Shown: in pieces, positions 21,770 to 30,263 of the stretch | How positions within the stretch are numbered: the stretch's first letter is position 1 | Layout: each line of letters starts with the position of its first letter | DNA from: Listeria weihenstephanensis | GTDB lineage: Bacteria > Bacillota > Bacilli > Lactobacillales > Listeriaceae | Direction of reading: 5' to 3' | Assembly (NCBI RefSeq): GCF_003534205.1 | Contig: NZ_CP011102.1 | Span: forward strand, 1,810,036 to 1,874,035 | Length of the DNA stretch: 64,000 nt | Notes under the pieces: generated by a model | What the model was told of the DNA's origin: nothing | What the model saw: the letters and a program-made list of their open reading frames with translations, nothing else | The model's database searches: none | Program-made: the position numbers and the translations under genes

Positions 21770-22330
21770 TCACTTAGGCAAAAATAGCTTTGGTGAAATC
21801 TTCATCAAAATACTGACAATAATCCCAGCTACAACAATAGTCAAAATACAACTAGCCCCATTCATCACAAGCGAGAATAGTTGCGCGGACCATCCTTTAA
21901 AAGCATAAGCGCCCCAAAATAATACACCAGCAAGATAATGCCAGAAATACCGCGCTACGCCACCGATAATCATCGTAGCCCACGCCCATCCGATTGCCTT
22001 ATTAAGTTTACCTTCTTTCAAATAACCCCGCACCTGCACTGCAAATACACCAGCAAAAGCGATAAAAAGAAAAGCAACAATGTACTCAAGAAAACCCTGT
22101 AACGGACTCAAAATATAGGCTTTACCTGTCACAAAATGAAGAATCCCCCACAATAAACCTGAAAAGCCAGCAGCCCAAAAGCCACGTCTGATAGCAATGA
22201 TATACATCGGAATCATGCCGAGTGAGATGGACAATGACGATCCAAAATCCAGTGGAATAAAACTGAGAACCATTGCGATTGCTGCAAAAATAGCACATTC
22301 AAGCAACGTCAATAATCGCGTATTACGCAT
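21770..22330 (-). CDS. thiT: Thiamine ECF transporter substrate-binding subunit
   Basis: 186 residues, six hydrophobic helices; binds thiamine in the membrane and works with a shared EcfA/A'/T module encoded elsewhere. The family pattern is visible: LSFIPLDFGSSLSISLGMIP near the N-terminus, GLLWGILHFVTG, and GWAWATMIIGGVARYFWHY near 125-143. The ATG at 22330 (AAGGGGG upstream) is chosen over the 18-codon extension, which runs through the leader. A TPP riboswitch lies about 100 bp upstream, confirming the thiamine link. Confidence 0.93.
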   Translation of the reverse strand: MRNTRLLTLLECAIFAAIAMVLSFIPLDFGSSLSISLGMIPMYIIAIRRGFWAAGFSGLLWGILHFVTGKAYILSPLQGFLEYIVAFLFIAFAGVFAVQVRGYLKEGKLNKAIGWAWATMIIGGVARYFWHYLAGVLFWGAYAFKGWSAQLFSLVMNGASCILTIVVAGIIVSILMKISPKLFLPK

Positions 22331-22337
22331 AAAAATA

Positions 22338-22377
22338 CCCCCTTCTTTTTTTGGTAAAAACGTACCGCAGAAGAAAG
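22338..22377 (-). promoter_or_regulatory. Possible ribosome-site-sequestering hairpin of thiT
   Basis: In the leader RNA, AGAAGGGGG (the thiT ribosome site, 22346-22338) can pair with CTTTCTTCT (22377-22369), using three G-U pairs. I see no T-run terminator between the riboswitch and thiT, so control of translation is more likely than of transcription. Inference from sequence only. Confidence 0.45.
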
Positions 22378-22425
22378 GAGTCATATCATCTAACTATGTA
22401 TCAGATACCACTTCATTCGCCACAA

Positions 22426-22508
22426 TCCCTACGCTCGTATTAACGAACAGGTTCAAAGGGTCAGAATCCTAAAAATCAGGAATCAATCTCAGCCAAGGCC
22501 CCCCCTGT
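22426..22508 (-). promoter_or_regulatory. TPP (thi-box) riboswitch
   Basis: Minus-strand sequence has the conserved TPP aptamer parts in order: GGGG with GGCTGAGA, a variable P3 arm, GACCCTTTGAACCTG, and the closing AGCGTAGGGA. It precedes thiT, as expected for thiamine-responsive repression of uptake. From 22509 to 22780 I see no other supportable element. Confidence 0.93.
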
Positions 22509-22871
22509 GGTAACGTCTCAAGATAGATGCTTACTCAGTGTAAATTAGCGACAAGCGCTCGCATCCAACAGATACAAACGCTTTCGCTCAATTTGTGTAA
22601 AACGATATCTACAGCCTATCCCAAAGATAAGCTTCATAGTCTATCGATCAAAGAGTTAGTTTCACTATCGAATATCCAAATAACCCCTCTAGAGTTTGTA
22701 ATCTAGGCGACTTATTTGTTTATCTGGTTTTCATTATAACAGCATTTTTTAGAAAGTCCAGTCCCCTGCTCTTTCAATGCGCACCTAAACATGATAGAAT
22801 AGGAGTAATTGCGTTTTTGACATTCAATATGAAAATTTCAGTTGGAAACGCGTGAATTTGGGAGGACGAAA

Positions 22872-24473
22872 ATGTTAACTGTAAATAATGTATCTTTACG
22901 TTTTGGCGATAAAAAATTATTTGAAGATGTTTCTATTAAATTTACACCTGGGAATTGCTACGGCTTGATTGGTGCGAACGGTGCTGGTAAATCTACTTTC
23001 TTAAAAGTACTTTCTGGTGAGCTTGATTCGCAAAGTGGTAACGTGCATATTCCTGCTGGCGAACGTTTGACCGTTTTGAAGCAAGATCATTTCCAATACG
23101 ATGAGGAAGTTGTTCTAAAAACCGTTATTCGCGGACATGATCAACTGTTTAAAATCATGGAAGAAAAAGATGCGATCTATGCAAAAGAAGATTTTAGTGA
23201 TGCAGACGGTATTCGTGCTGCGGAACTTGAAGGTGAATTTGCAGAGCTTGATGGTTGGGACGCAGAGCCAGAAGCTGCTGTTTTGCTAAGTGGTCTTGGT
23301 ATTACGACTGATTTGCATGATAAATTAATGAAAGACCTTACGGGTGGCGATAAAGTCAAAGTTTTACTTGCTCAAGCGCTATTCGGTAAACCTGATATTT
23401 TACTTCTGGATGAGCCTACCAATCACCTGGACATCAAAGCAATCCACTGGTTGGAAGAGTTCCTAATTAACTTTGAAAATACCGTTATCGTTGTTTCCCA
23501 TGATCGTCATTTCTTAAATAAAGTATGTACACATATTGCCGATCTTGATTTCAGCAAAATCAAGCTTTACGTTGGTAACTATGATTTCTGGTATGAATCT
23601 AGCCAGTTAGCACAATCTATGATGGGCGATCGTAACAAGAAAAAAGAAGAGAAAATCAAGGAATTGGAAGCCTTTATCGCACGTTTCTCGGCCAATGCTT
23701 CGAAATCAAAACAAGCAACCAGCCGTAAGAAAATGCTCGATAAAATCACGCTGGAAGATATTCAACCTTCTAGTCGTCGCTACCCGTTCGTACAATTCCA
23801 TCCTGACCGTGAAGTTGGGAACGATTTGCTAACTGTAACGAATTTATCGAAAACAATTGATGGCGTAAAAGTGCTAGATGACGTAAGTTTTATCATTAAT
23901 CGTAACGATAAAGTTGCCCTTGTCGGTGACGATGAAGTTGCAAAAACAGTATTCTTCCAAATCCTTGCTGGCGAAATGGAACCAGATGAAGGCGAATATA
24001 AATGGGGCGTAACAACAACCCAAAGCTATTTCCCGAAAGATAATTCCGAGTTCTTTGAAGAGAACGATATGAACCTTGTGGAGTGGTTACGCCAATACTC
24101 CCCTCAAGATGATAGCGAAGCATTTTTGCGCGGTTTCTTAGGACGTATGCTATTTAGTGGCGATGAAGTATTGAAGAAAGTTCGTGTCCTTTCCGGTGGT
24201 GAGAAAGTTCGTTGTATGCTATCGAAAAACATGCTTTCCGGTGCGAATGTTCTATTGATGGACGAACCTACCAACCATCTGGACTTAGAATCTATTACCG
24301 CATTAAATAACGGTATGATCCAATTTAAAGGCGCGATGATTTTCGCTTCACATGATCACCAGTTCTTACAAAGTGTTGCGACTCGTATTGTTAACCTTTC
24401 GAAAGATCAATTCTATAATAAAGAAATTTCATATGATGAGTATCTTGCTGAAGCATTGCATGTGACGGAGTAA
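22872..24473 (+). CDS. ABC-F family ribosome-associated ATPase (YkpA/YbiT-like)
   Basis: 533 residues, no membrane segments. First ABC: Walker A GANGAGKST near residue 35, signature LTGGD, LLLDEPTNHLD. An arm/linker with Lys-rich helix (KKKEEKIKELEAFIARFSA) follows, then a second ABC with signature LSGGEKVR and LLMDEPTNHLD. The second Walker A is degenerate (GDDEVAKT, Ala instead of the last Gly), which I believe is a subfamily trait but cannot verify. Members bind the ribosomal E site and modulate translation. GGGAGG precedes the ATG at 22872; a 10-codon longer frame lacks a site. A TAGAAT-type -10 lies near 22794. Confidence 0.88.
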   Translation: MLTVNNVSLRFGDKKLFEDVSIKFTPGNCYGLIGANGAGKSTFLKVLSGELDSQSGNVHIPAGERLTVLKQDHFQYDEEVVLKTVIRGHDQLFKIMEEKDAIYAKEDFSDADGIRAAELEGEFAELDGWDAEPEAAVLLSGLGITTDLHDKLMKDLTGGDKVKVLLAQALFGKPDILLLDEPTNHLDIKAIHWLEEFLINFENTVIVVSHDRHFLNKVCTHIADLDFSKIKLYVGNYDFWYESSQLAQSMMGDRNKKKEEKIKELEAFIARFSANASKSKQATSRKKMLDKITLEDIQPSSRRYPFVQFHPDREVGNDLLTVTNLSKTIDGVKVLDDVSFIINRNDKVALVGDDEVAKTVFFQILAGEMEPDEGEYKWGVTTTQSYFPKDNSEFFEENDMNLVEWLRQYSPQDDSEAFLRGFLGRMLFSGDEVLKKVRVLSGGEKVRCMLSKNMLSGANVLLMDEPTNHLDLESITALNNGMIQFKGAMIFASHDHQFLQSVATRIVNLSKDQFYNKEISYDEYLAEALHVTE

Positions 24474-24486
24474 GATAACGAACGCT

Positions 24487-24532
24487 AAAAAGCAGTAGAA
24501 TGGCCTTTAAAATGGCTCTTCTACTGCTTTTT
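24487..24532. terminator. Bidirectional terminator
   Basis: AAAAAGCAGTAGAA and TTCTACTGCTTTTTG are perfect arms around an 18-nt loop. It ends the ABC-F gene; the minus-strand acetyltransferase has its last codons and stop inside the right arm. Confidence 0.85.
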
Positions 24533-25027
24533 GTTTCTACTCATCACATAGGTATCATAGTAATTTCCATCTGCCAGTTTTTTATCAGCTTTCAAGCGGC
24601 CTTCGATTTCAAAACCAAATTTCGTGTACATCTCGATAGCTTTCCGGTTCGTTTCTAAGACTGTTAACGTGATTTTTCGGATACTATTTCGGTCTGCCCA
24701 GTGTATCGATTTTCTGAGTAACTCAGGTCCAACGCCCTTCCCCCAGTGATCTTTTACGACGGCAACTCCAAGCATTACTTTATGCTTAGATCGATTAAGA
24801 TTAGTACCTTCACATCTTGAAAAACCGACGAGCTCCCCAGTGATTTCTGCTACTAAAAATAAGTTGTTCACCGAAGTCGTATCTATTTTTATGATTTCTT
24901 GAAAAGCAACTTCATCAAGGAAGTCCTCCCCTCGTTCTCTATCCATATTTTCCGTTTCTCCGTCAATCTGTAGGCGAATTTCGGCTAATCGTTTCGCATC
25001 TTCTATTTTGGCTAGTCGTATATACAT
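24521..25027 (-). CDS. GNAT family N-acetyltransferase
   Basis: 168 residues from the ATG at 25027 (GGAGGGG upstream). GNAT motif A is HWGKGVGPELLRKSIHWADR near 98-117; motif B is TNRKAIEMYTKFGFEIEGRL near 130-150. This subgroup (beginning with IRLAKIEDAKRLAEIR) includes many small-molecule acetyltransferases; no substrate can be read. Its upstream neighbour, 67 bp away, is a membrane-anchored protein on the same strand. Confidence 0.85.
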   Translation of the reverse strand: MYIRLAKIEDAKRLAEIRLQIDGETENMDRERGEDFLDEVAFQEIIKIDTTSVNNLFLVAEITGELVGFSRCEGTNLNRSKHKVMLGVAVVKDHWGKGVGPELLRKSIHWADRNSIRKITLTVLETNRKAIEMYTKFGFEIEGRLKADKKLADGNYYDTYVMSRNKKQ

Positions 25028-25094
25028 AGCATTCCCCTCCGTCAAACAAAAAAGCACTTCCCATCAAGTTTCCCAGATAAGAAAGCGCTATTTG

Positions 25095-25745
25095 TTATTT
25101 TTTCAAATTAATTCGTCCTGTATCACTCTTAATTAATTTATCTTTGTTATACGTCGACCATGAAAATTGGAACCAATCAATGTCTGATACTTTATCCAAT
25201 TTTTCAAGTGGAAATGTGATCGTGCCTTTGATTGTTGCACCAGGTTTCATTTTACCATCTACTAGATCAGAGAGAATAATATCTGCGGCTAATTGTTGAC
25301 CGTTGATGGTTACTAGCTCGCCTTGAAGCGGATACGTTAGTAGTTCATTTTTAGTATTATTTTTAATTTCGATAGTTATTGTCAATGTTCCTGGCATATC
25401 TTTGTCTTCCATTGTCGAGTGGACGACTTTTTTCTCAACAGCGACGGTTGATATTTTTTTATCCATTCCGTCCGCATTATTGTGCCAGTTTACATTATAT
25501 GTTTCTTTTCCTTCTGACTTTGTGCTGCCTGTTCTGCTATCAGAGCTATAACTCGCGACTTGTTCTTGCAGTTTATTGTAGTTTGCAAATGAAATGAATA
25601 CGCCGATAACAGATGCAATGATAAGGACACTTGCGCCACTCACGACATAAATTCCAATTGTGCGTTTGGATTTGGTGAATAGCATGATAAGTCCAACGAT
25701 AAACGCTAGAAATGCAAAACCCATTAGTGTAAACCAAATAGCCAT
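25095..25745 (-). CDS. Membrane-anchored protein with extracellular DUF4352-like domain
   Basis: 216 residues. Two N-terminal transmembrane helices (about 4-23 and 30-51) are followed by a hydrophilic Ser/Gly-rich linker and a beta-rich domain (TLTITIEIKNNTKNELLTYP near 120-140) typical of DUF4352-like immunoglobulin-fold domains on Gram-positive surface proteins. No enzymatic motif. Function unknown. AGGAGAG precedes the ATG. Confidence 0.65.
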   Translation of the reverse strand: MAIWFTLMGFAFLAFIVGLIMLFTKSKRTIGIYVVSGASVLIIASVIGVFISFANYNKLQEQVASYSSDSRTGSTKSEGKETYNVNWHNNADGMDKKISTVAVEKKVVHSTMEDKDMPGTLTITIEIKNNTKNELLTYPLQGELVTINGQQLAADIILSDLVDGKMKPGATIKGTITFPLEKLDKVSDIDWFQFSWSTYNKDKLIKSDTGRINLKK

Positions 25746-25915
25746 GTTTTTTTAACTCTCCTTGCTTGAATGATATTGTTTACTATAACATATGTTGAAG
25801 GTTTTATGAAGTATCTTTTGTTGGGTTAGAGCTGTCATGTGGATTGGAGTGTAGTATATTCCGCTAATTTAGAAACTTTAGGTGCGTTTAGATACTTATA
25901 GGATTAGTTAAAAAT

Positions 25916-25961
25916 ATCGCTTTAACTCCAAATCAAGCTGGAGTTAAAGCGATGGTTTTTT
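25916..25961. terminator. Terminator with 15-bp perfect stem
   Basis: ATCGCTTTAACTCCA (25916-25930) pairs with TGGAGTTAAAGCGAT (25939-25953). Seven T's follow on the plus strand and five on the minus strand. In the minus direction it ends the asd-to-rnjB transcript after its repeat-bearing 3' region. Confidence 0.8.
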
Positions 25962-26060
25962 TATTAGAGCGGTTCATCTTGTTTGGAGATGGATCGTTGT
26001 TTCTAGAGAAGTTTGGTATCTTGGGGAGCTTTTGTCTTGGGTTTTGTGGGTTTTGATGTC

Positions 26061-26435
26061 TGGTGCCTTCGGATCCAGCTTCTTCGGCCAGCCCCTCGAA
26101 ATTTTCGGTGCCTCCATAAAAGTCGAAAGAGGACTTTTACTGCGCCCCCTAACAAATTTTTTCGGGTCTAACGGGCCGTTTCAGCTTTTCAGGGGATCCA
26201 GCTTCTTCGGCCAGCCTCTCGGAATTTTCGGTGCCTCCATAAAAGTCGAAAGAGGACTTTTACTGCGCCCCCTAACAAATTTTTTCGGGTCTAACGGGCC
26301 GTTTCAGCTTTTCAGGGGATCCAGCTTCTTCGGCCAGCCTCTCGGAATTTTCGGTGCCTCCGCAAAAACCAGAAGAGAGTTTTCACTGCGCCCTCTAACA
26401 AATTCTGTCGAGGCTAACGGGCTGTCTGCGGTTTT
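26061..26435. repeat. 123-bp tandem repeat, almost three copies, after rnjB
   Basis: Units begin ggatccagcttcttcgg at 26071, 26194 and 26317, so the period is exactly 123 bp. Copies 1 and 2 are nearly identical. Copy 3 diverges in its right half, where it resembles the frr-proximal copy at 9.8 kb instead, and it runs into the rnjB stop. Each copy has a 9-bp hairpin (copy 1 arms 26116-26124 and 26132-26140); copy 3 has changed both arms and still pairs. A plus-strand open frame exists only because 123 is divisible by three. Confidence 0.85.
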
Positions 26436-28106
26436 CTATACTTCCATGATTATCGGCAATATCATCGGTCTACGCTTCGTCTGTTCAAACAGATAGCGGT
26501 TCAGCTGGTCGCGGATGTCTTGTTTTAATTTCGCCCACTCGAATTCTTTGTCTTGTAGGTTCTTCTCTACAATTTTCGTCACAACTTCTGATGATTTCTC
26601 AATCAAATGTTCTGATTCGCGCATGTAGATAAATCCGCGTGATGTGATGTCTGGACCTGAAATGATCGCTTTGGATTTGCGGTTTAATGTTACTACTACG
26701 ATGAAAATACCGTCTTCTGATAGTAATTTACGATCGCGTAATACGATATTTCCTACGTCACCAACGCCTAGTCCGTCAATCAATGTATTACCAGCAAACA
26801 CGCGGTTTCCTGCGGTCATGCGACCATTTTTATATTCGATTAATTCGCCTTTTCCTGCTACGAAGACGTTTGATTTAGGCATGCCAACTTGATATGCTAG
26901 TTTTGCATGAGAAATCAACATCCGGTATTCGCCGTGAACTGGGATGAAGTATTTTGGTTTCATTAAGTTTAACATTAATTTCAAATCATCTTGACTACCG
27001 TGGCCAGATACGAATAGATCGCGGCTCATTGTTAACACGGTTGCGTCCGCTTTATACAGCATATCAATCGTTTTTGCCAAAATGGTTTCTGATGATGGTG
27101 ATGGTGTCGTTGTAAGGTAAATTGTATCGCCTTTTTCAATGTTGACTTTCGGGTGCTTGCCTTGTGTCATCAATTGTAATGATTGAATTGGTTCGCCGAG
27201 ATTACCTGTTTCAATGATTACGATTTTATCAGCTGGTAATGTTTTCGCTTCTTTTAAAGGAATAACGAGATCGTCGCTTTGTAGTTGGATCTTGTTTAAT
27301 TTCTTCGAGATGTCAAAAACACGCTCTAATTCTTTCCCAACGATGGCTACTTTGCGGTTTGTCGCGAATGATGCGTCCAGTACTTGTTGTATACGAACAA
27401 GATTTGATGCAACGCACGCTACGATAACGCGGCCTTCTGCGGAACGAAAAGCATGGCGGATTTCTTCATCGATAAGGCTATCACTTGAAGTTGCGCCAGC
27501 ATGTTCTGCTTCTGAACTGTCGGAAAGTAAGACCAGAACGCCTTGTTCGCCAATTTCAGCGATACGACCTAGACTTGTTTCATATCCTAATTTTGCTGAT
27601 TGGTCGAATTTGAAATCGCCTGTGTAAACGATCGCGCCTTCGCTTGTATTCAGAACAATCCCTACAGAATCAGGAATCGAGTGGGTTGTACGGAAGAACT
27701 CCGCGTCCACATTCGGGAATGATAATTTTGTTTTTTCATCAACAATATGGAAATCGTTGAAACGAATTTTTTTATGTTCTTTGAGTGCCGCTTTAGCAAG
27801 AGCAATCGTTAATTCTGTGCCGTAAACAGGTGCTTTAATTTTCGCAAGCACGTACGGTAGGGCTCCAATTGCATCTTCGTGACCGTGCGTTAGAAAAATA
27901 GCCTCGATCCGCTCTTGATTGTCTTCTAAATATTTAATATCAGGAATAACGACGTCGATGCCCAATAATTCGTCTTCTGGGAACATCAAACCTGTATCCA
28001 TGATATAAATAGACTCGTCTACTTCTGCCACGTATAAATTCTTTCCACTTTCGTCTACTCCGCCAAGTGGGATAATCTTAATGTGTTTTGCTTTTTTAAT
28101 TGTCAA
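26436..28106 (-). CDS. rnjB: Ribonuclease J2
   Basis: 556 residues, metallo-beta-lactamase/beta-CASP RNase. The metal motif reads THGHEDAIGAL: the second catalytic His of the HxHxDH motif is Ala here, as in J2 rather than J1 proteins, so catalysis is expected to be weak and the role mainly in a J1/J2 complex for mRNA and rRNA processing. SDSSEAEHAG and the C-terminal RNase J region (RRPMILPIIMEV) are present. The start is TTG at 28106 with GGAGG 8 nt upstream. It follows dapA by 19 bp, the B. subtilis-like dapG-dapA-rnjB order. Confidence 0.92.
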   Translation of the reverse strand: MTIKKAKHIKIIPLGGVDESGKNLYVAEVDESIYIMDTGLMFPEDELLGIDVVIPDIKYLEDNQERIEAIFLTHGHEDAIGALPYVLAKIKAPVYGTELTIALAKAALKEHKKIRFNDFHIVDEKTKLSFPNVDAEFFRTTHSIPDSVGIVLNTSEGAIVYTGDFKFDQSAKLGYETSLGRIAEIGEQGVLVLLSDSSEAEHAGATSSDSLIDEEIRHAFRSAEGRVIVACVASNLVRIQQVLDASFATNRKVAIVGKELERVFDISKKLNKIQLQSDDLVIPLKEAKTLPADKIVIIETGNLGEPIQSLQLMTQGKHPKVNIEKGDTIYLTTTPSPSSETILAKTIDMLYKADATVLTMSRDLFVSGHGSQDDLKLMLNLMKPKYFIPVHGEYRMLISHAKLAYQVGMPKSNVFVAGKGELIEYKNGRMTAGNRVFAGNTLIDGLGVGDVGNIVLRDRKLLSEDGIFIVVVTLNRKSKAIISGPDITSRGFIYMRESEHLIEKSSEVVTKIVEKNLQDKEFEWAKLKQDIRDQLNRYLFEQTKRRPMILPIIMEV

Positions 28107-28125
28107 AGGTTATTCCTCCTTCCTC

Positions 28126-29007
28126 TTATTTCAAATAATTTTGGAATGCTGTTTCAATTGTTTCTATTTCTGTTTCTGTTAACGGCGCGAGTGGCAATCG
28201 TAAATGCCCAACGTCGACGCCGAGTCTATTGACCATATGTTTCACTGGAGCTGGATTTGGCGCGATAAATAACGCATTCATCAACGGAACGAGTTTGCCA
28301 TGAATCTCTGCGGCTTTTTTCGTATCGCCTTCGTCAAAAGCGCGAATCATCGTTTGCATTTCAGGCCCAATAACGTGACTCGCAACCGAGATAACGCCAT
28401 TTCCACCTAGCGCATAAATCGGCAATGTAAACGTATCATCACCACTATACACCGCAAAATCATCACCCGTTTCAGCAATGATTTTCGTGATATTATCAAA
28501 ATTACCACTGGATTCTTTGACCGCGACAATGTTATCAATTTTCGCCAGCTCAATGATTGTTTCTGGCTCAATGTTCACAACCGAACGACTTGGTATGTTA
28601 TAAATAATCACTGGTAGCGTCGTAGCTTTAGCAATCGCCGCAAAATGCGCGTAAAGGCCCGCTTGGTTCGGCTTATTGTAATATGGCGCCACGATCAGAA
28701 CAGCGTCAATACCATCGATTTTCTCGACTTCTTTCGTGAATTCGATCGTTTCAGCAGTATTATTAGAACCCGTTCCCGCAATAATTTTCGCGCGACCTTG
28801 GTTTGTTTCCACGACTTGTTTGAATAACTTGATTTTTTCTTCATGCGAAATCGTTGGCGACTCCCCTGTCGTTCCAGCCACTACAAGACCATCCGAACCA
28901 TTTTCAATCAGGTGGTTCACCAAGCGATGAATCCGTTTCTTACACACTTTATCTTTCTCGGAATTGTATGGCGTCACCATGGCTGTCACTACTTTTCCAA
29001 AATCCAT
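28126..29007 (-). CDS. dapA: 4-hydroxy-tetrahydrodipicolinate synthase
   Basis: Condenses aspartate semialdehyde and pyruvate, committing carbon to diaminopimelate/lysine and so to peptidoglycan. 293 residues, TIM barrel. Visible: GTTGESPT (near 43-50), VAPYYNKP, the Tyr-bearing IIYNIPSRS, and the Schiff-base Lys in VAVKESSGN near 160. The ATG at 29007 has AGGAGG 9 nt upstream, inside the last codons of dapG; the frame runs 15 codons further upstream without support. Confidence 0.96.
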   Translation of the reverse strand: MDFGKVVTAMVTPYNSEKDKVCKKRIHRLVNHLIENGSDGLVVAGTTGESPTISHEEKIKLFKQVVETNQGRAKIIAGTGSNNTAETIEFTKEVEKIDGIDAVLIVAPYYNKPNQAGLYAHFAAIAKATTLPVIIYNIPSRSVVNIEPETIIELAKIDNIVAVKESSGNFDNITKIIAETGDDFAVYSGDDTFTLPIYALGGNGVISVASHVIGPEMQTMIRAFDEGDTKKAAEIHGKLVPLMNALFIAPNPAPVKHMVNRLGVDVGHLRLPLAPLTETEIETIETAFQNYLK

Positions 29008-29011
29008 TATG

Positions 29012-30235
29012 TTATTCCTCCTCCAACTCATTTTCAATACAAAATTCGTCATGAAGTGCGTTAACTGCTGCGATTAGATCCGTTTCTCCGACTAGAATCC
29101 AGACGGTTGTATGGCTATCTGCGGACTGCAAGATGGCAATATTTTTCGCGGATAAAGCAGAAACGATTTTGGCAGTAACACCAGGAACTCCAGCGATACC
29201 AGCGCCTACGATCGAAACCTTCGCGCAATTCTCGGTAGTTTCAGCAATAAATGATGCTTCTTTTAAAAGTGTCAATACGTGCTCGCGCTTTCGTTCAGGC
29301 ACGGTGAACACGATCTCGTTAGTCGAAATATTGATAAAATCTAAGCTAATACTTGCCTCAGCCAAAATCGAGAAAGCTTTTTGTTGGGTATGGACGCTAT
29401 CCGTCTTCACTCGCAGCTGCGTCAAATTGGTAACATGAGCGATTCCCGTAACGAGTCGTTCTTTCACGTCAAAACGGCCACTGACATCGGTTTGCGATGT
29501 AACCAGTGTGCCCTCTCCTTCTAAATAAGTCGAGCGAATGCGGAGCGGAATCTTGGCCTGCATCGCGATCTCAACGGCGCGCGGATGAATCACTTTGGCG
29601 CCTTGATATGCCATGTTGCTAACTTCATTATAACTCACAGTTGGCAGGGATCGCGCATTTTTAACGATTCGTGGATCGGCGGTAAACATCCCATCAACGT
29701 CGGTAAAAATATCGATCCGATCGGCAGCAAGTGCGACGCCAAGCGCTGCGGCAGATGTATCACTACCTCCACGGCCAAGCGTTGTAATATCGCCATTTGG
29801 TGCGCTACCTTGGAATCCTGCGACAACAACAATGTCCACCGTTTCCAATGTCTCTCGTAAACGCGTCACATCGACCTCTGAAATTTTGCCAGCCGTATAT
29901 TCACCCGTTGTTCGAATACCTGCTTGCGCGCCAGAAAACGCGGTCGCTTTGATTCCAGCCTCCAAAAGCATATTCGTGAACACAGCTGTCGAAATCGTCT
30001 CCCCAACAGAAAGCAACATATCTTGTTCGCGTAACGATAGTCGCGTTTCCTTGGCGCCGATGAGTTCGAGCAACGTATCTGTCGCGTATGGATCTCCCAA
30101 CCTGCCAATCGCCGAAACAACAACGACAACTTTATAGCCTTGATCAATCGAATTCTGTAAATGATTAAATGCAAGCTGGCGGGATTCCTCGTTTTGCACG
30201 GATGTCCCACCAAATTTTTGCACGATAATTTTCAT
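29012..30235 (-). CDS. dapG: Aspartokinase
   Basis: Phosphorylates aspartate at the entry to lysine/DAP, threonine and methionine synthesis. 407 residues: N-terminal KFGGTSVQNE, GGSDTSAAALG near 147, DVDGMFTADPR near 173, then two ACT domains (about 265-400; VSIVGAGIAGVPGV near 343) for feedback control. GAGGTG precedes the ATG. Named dapG by analogy with the B. subtilis asd-dapG-dapA order; which end product inhibits it is not readable. Confidence 0.92.
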   Translation of the reverse strand: MKIIVQKFGGTSVQNEESRQLAFNHLQNSIDQGYKVVVVVSAIGRLGDPYATDTLLELIGAKETRLSLREQDMLLSVGETISTAVFTNMLLEAGIKATAFSGAQAGIRTTGEYTAGKISEVDVTRLRETLETVDIVVVAGFQGSAPNGDITTLGRGGSDTSAAALGVALAADRIDIFTDVDGMFTADPRIVKNARSLPTVSYNEVSNMAYQGAKVIHPRAVEIAMQAKIPLRIRSTYLEGEGTLVTSQTDVSGRFDVKERLVTGIAHVTNLTQLRVKTDSVHTQQKAFSILAEASISLDFINISTNEIVFTVPERKREHVLTLLKEASFIAETTENCAKVSIVGAGIAGVPGVTAKIVSALSAKNIAILQSADSHTTVWILVGETDLIAAVNALHDEFCIENELEEE

Positions 30236-30263
30236 TTGTTACACCTCAATTATTTCACGTTTT

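Noticed and set aside
26061-26435. CRISPR array
   Set aside because: Units are tandem with no unique spacers, 123 bp long, and no cas gene is near.
26032-26496. Plus-strand 154-codon open frame with three 41-residue repeats
   Set aside because: It exists because the 123-bp repeat is divisible by three and lacks stops; no ribosome site stands before it, it overlaps the rnjB end, and the conserved feature is an RNA hairpin.
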